From the NCBI GenBank assembly GCA_012799755.1, contig JAAZKQ010000543.1, forward strand, positions 1 through 5,668: a stretch of 5,668 bases of DNA, written 5' to 3'. This DNA comes from Lentisphaerota bacterium (lineage in GTDB: Bacteria > Verrucomicrobiota > Lentisphaeria > Oligosphaerales > Oligosphaeraceae). This document shows positions 5,595 to 5,668 of the stretch, piece after piece. Position 1 is the stretch's first letter; each line of letters starts with the position of its first letter. The translations under genes were made by a program, and so were the position numbers. Under the pieces are notes generated by a model. It saw only the letters and a list, made by a program, of their open reading frames with translations, searched no databases and was not told where the DNA came from.

Positions 5595-5668
5595 GTAAAC
5601 AACGGATAAAGCTCCCGCTCTTGGCCCCGGTTATTGATGCTCAGTGTCTTGTGATTGTCGCGAAGCGA

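Larger units (their letters stand above)
5275..5668. other. Intergenic region downstream of the operon
   Basis: About 390 bases follow the last clear gene. They are visibly less G+C-rich than the genes and contain no long ORF on either strand. They hold the doubtful small ORF (to 5353), a cluster of short hairpins (5402-5485), a direct repeat (5457-5474), a tandem heptamer (5526-5542) and a weak promoter-like site (about 5564-5594). There is no obvious strong terminator directly after the ATPase stop. From 5600 to the edge I see nothing beyond a tiny TCGC-GAA-GCGA hairpin at 5658-5668. Confidence 0.7.

Noticed and set aside
5651..5668. GTG start of a new gene running off the right edge
   Set aside because: Only six codons are visible, with no ribosome binding site before it.

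Overview
This window is an operon fragment of four co-directional (+ strand) genes, followed by about 300-400 bases of non-coding DNA rich in palindromes. The genes are G+C-rich and tightly packed, with 11-nt and 4-nt overlaps and then a 27-nt gap. A lipoprotein signal and a LolD-type ATPase suggest a Gram-negative (diderm) bacterium. The multi-cluster, HydB-like NADH module suggests an anaerobic or fermentative lifestyle. The taxon cannot be fixed from the sequence. The style (PQQ-like propellers, intergenic CCCCAGGC/GCCTGGGG palindromes) reminds me of PVC-group genomes such as Lentisphaerae or Kiritimatiellae, but I hold that weakly.

Layout. Bases 1-468 are the 3' end of a PQQ/BamB-like beta-propeller gene that enters from the left edge. 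Bases 458-3445 encode a 995-residue iron-sulfur flavoprotein that joins, in one chain, a NuoE/HydC-like domain, a NuoF/HydB-like NADH:FMN subunit with both its N-terminal thioredoxin-like domain and its C-terminal 2x[4Fe-4S] ferredoxin domain, and a HoxU/NuoG-N/HydA-N-like domain. Bases 3442-4572 encode a second, complete eight-bladed beta-propeller with a lipoprotein signal. Bases 4600-5274 encode a LolD-family ABC ATPase. Bases 5275-5668 hold a 30-codon ORF of doubtful status, a cluster of short hairpins, direct repeats and a weak promoter-like site.

How the genes might work together. The 995-residue protein has everything needed to take electrons from NADH through FMN and spread them over up to eight Fe-S sites. 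It contains all the shared parts of the three-subunit electron-bifurcating (HydABC/Bfu-type) enzymes, but no catalytic partner domain: no H-cluster, no [NiFe] and no molybdopterin domain. It has no signal peptide, so it should be cytoplasmic. The lipoprotein propeller beside it should be outside the inner membrane. The overlapping starts suggest coordinated translation of a cytoplasmic NADH module with envelope propellers and an export-type ATPase. That combination is the most interesting aspect of the window, and its function is unknown to me.
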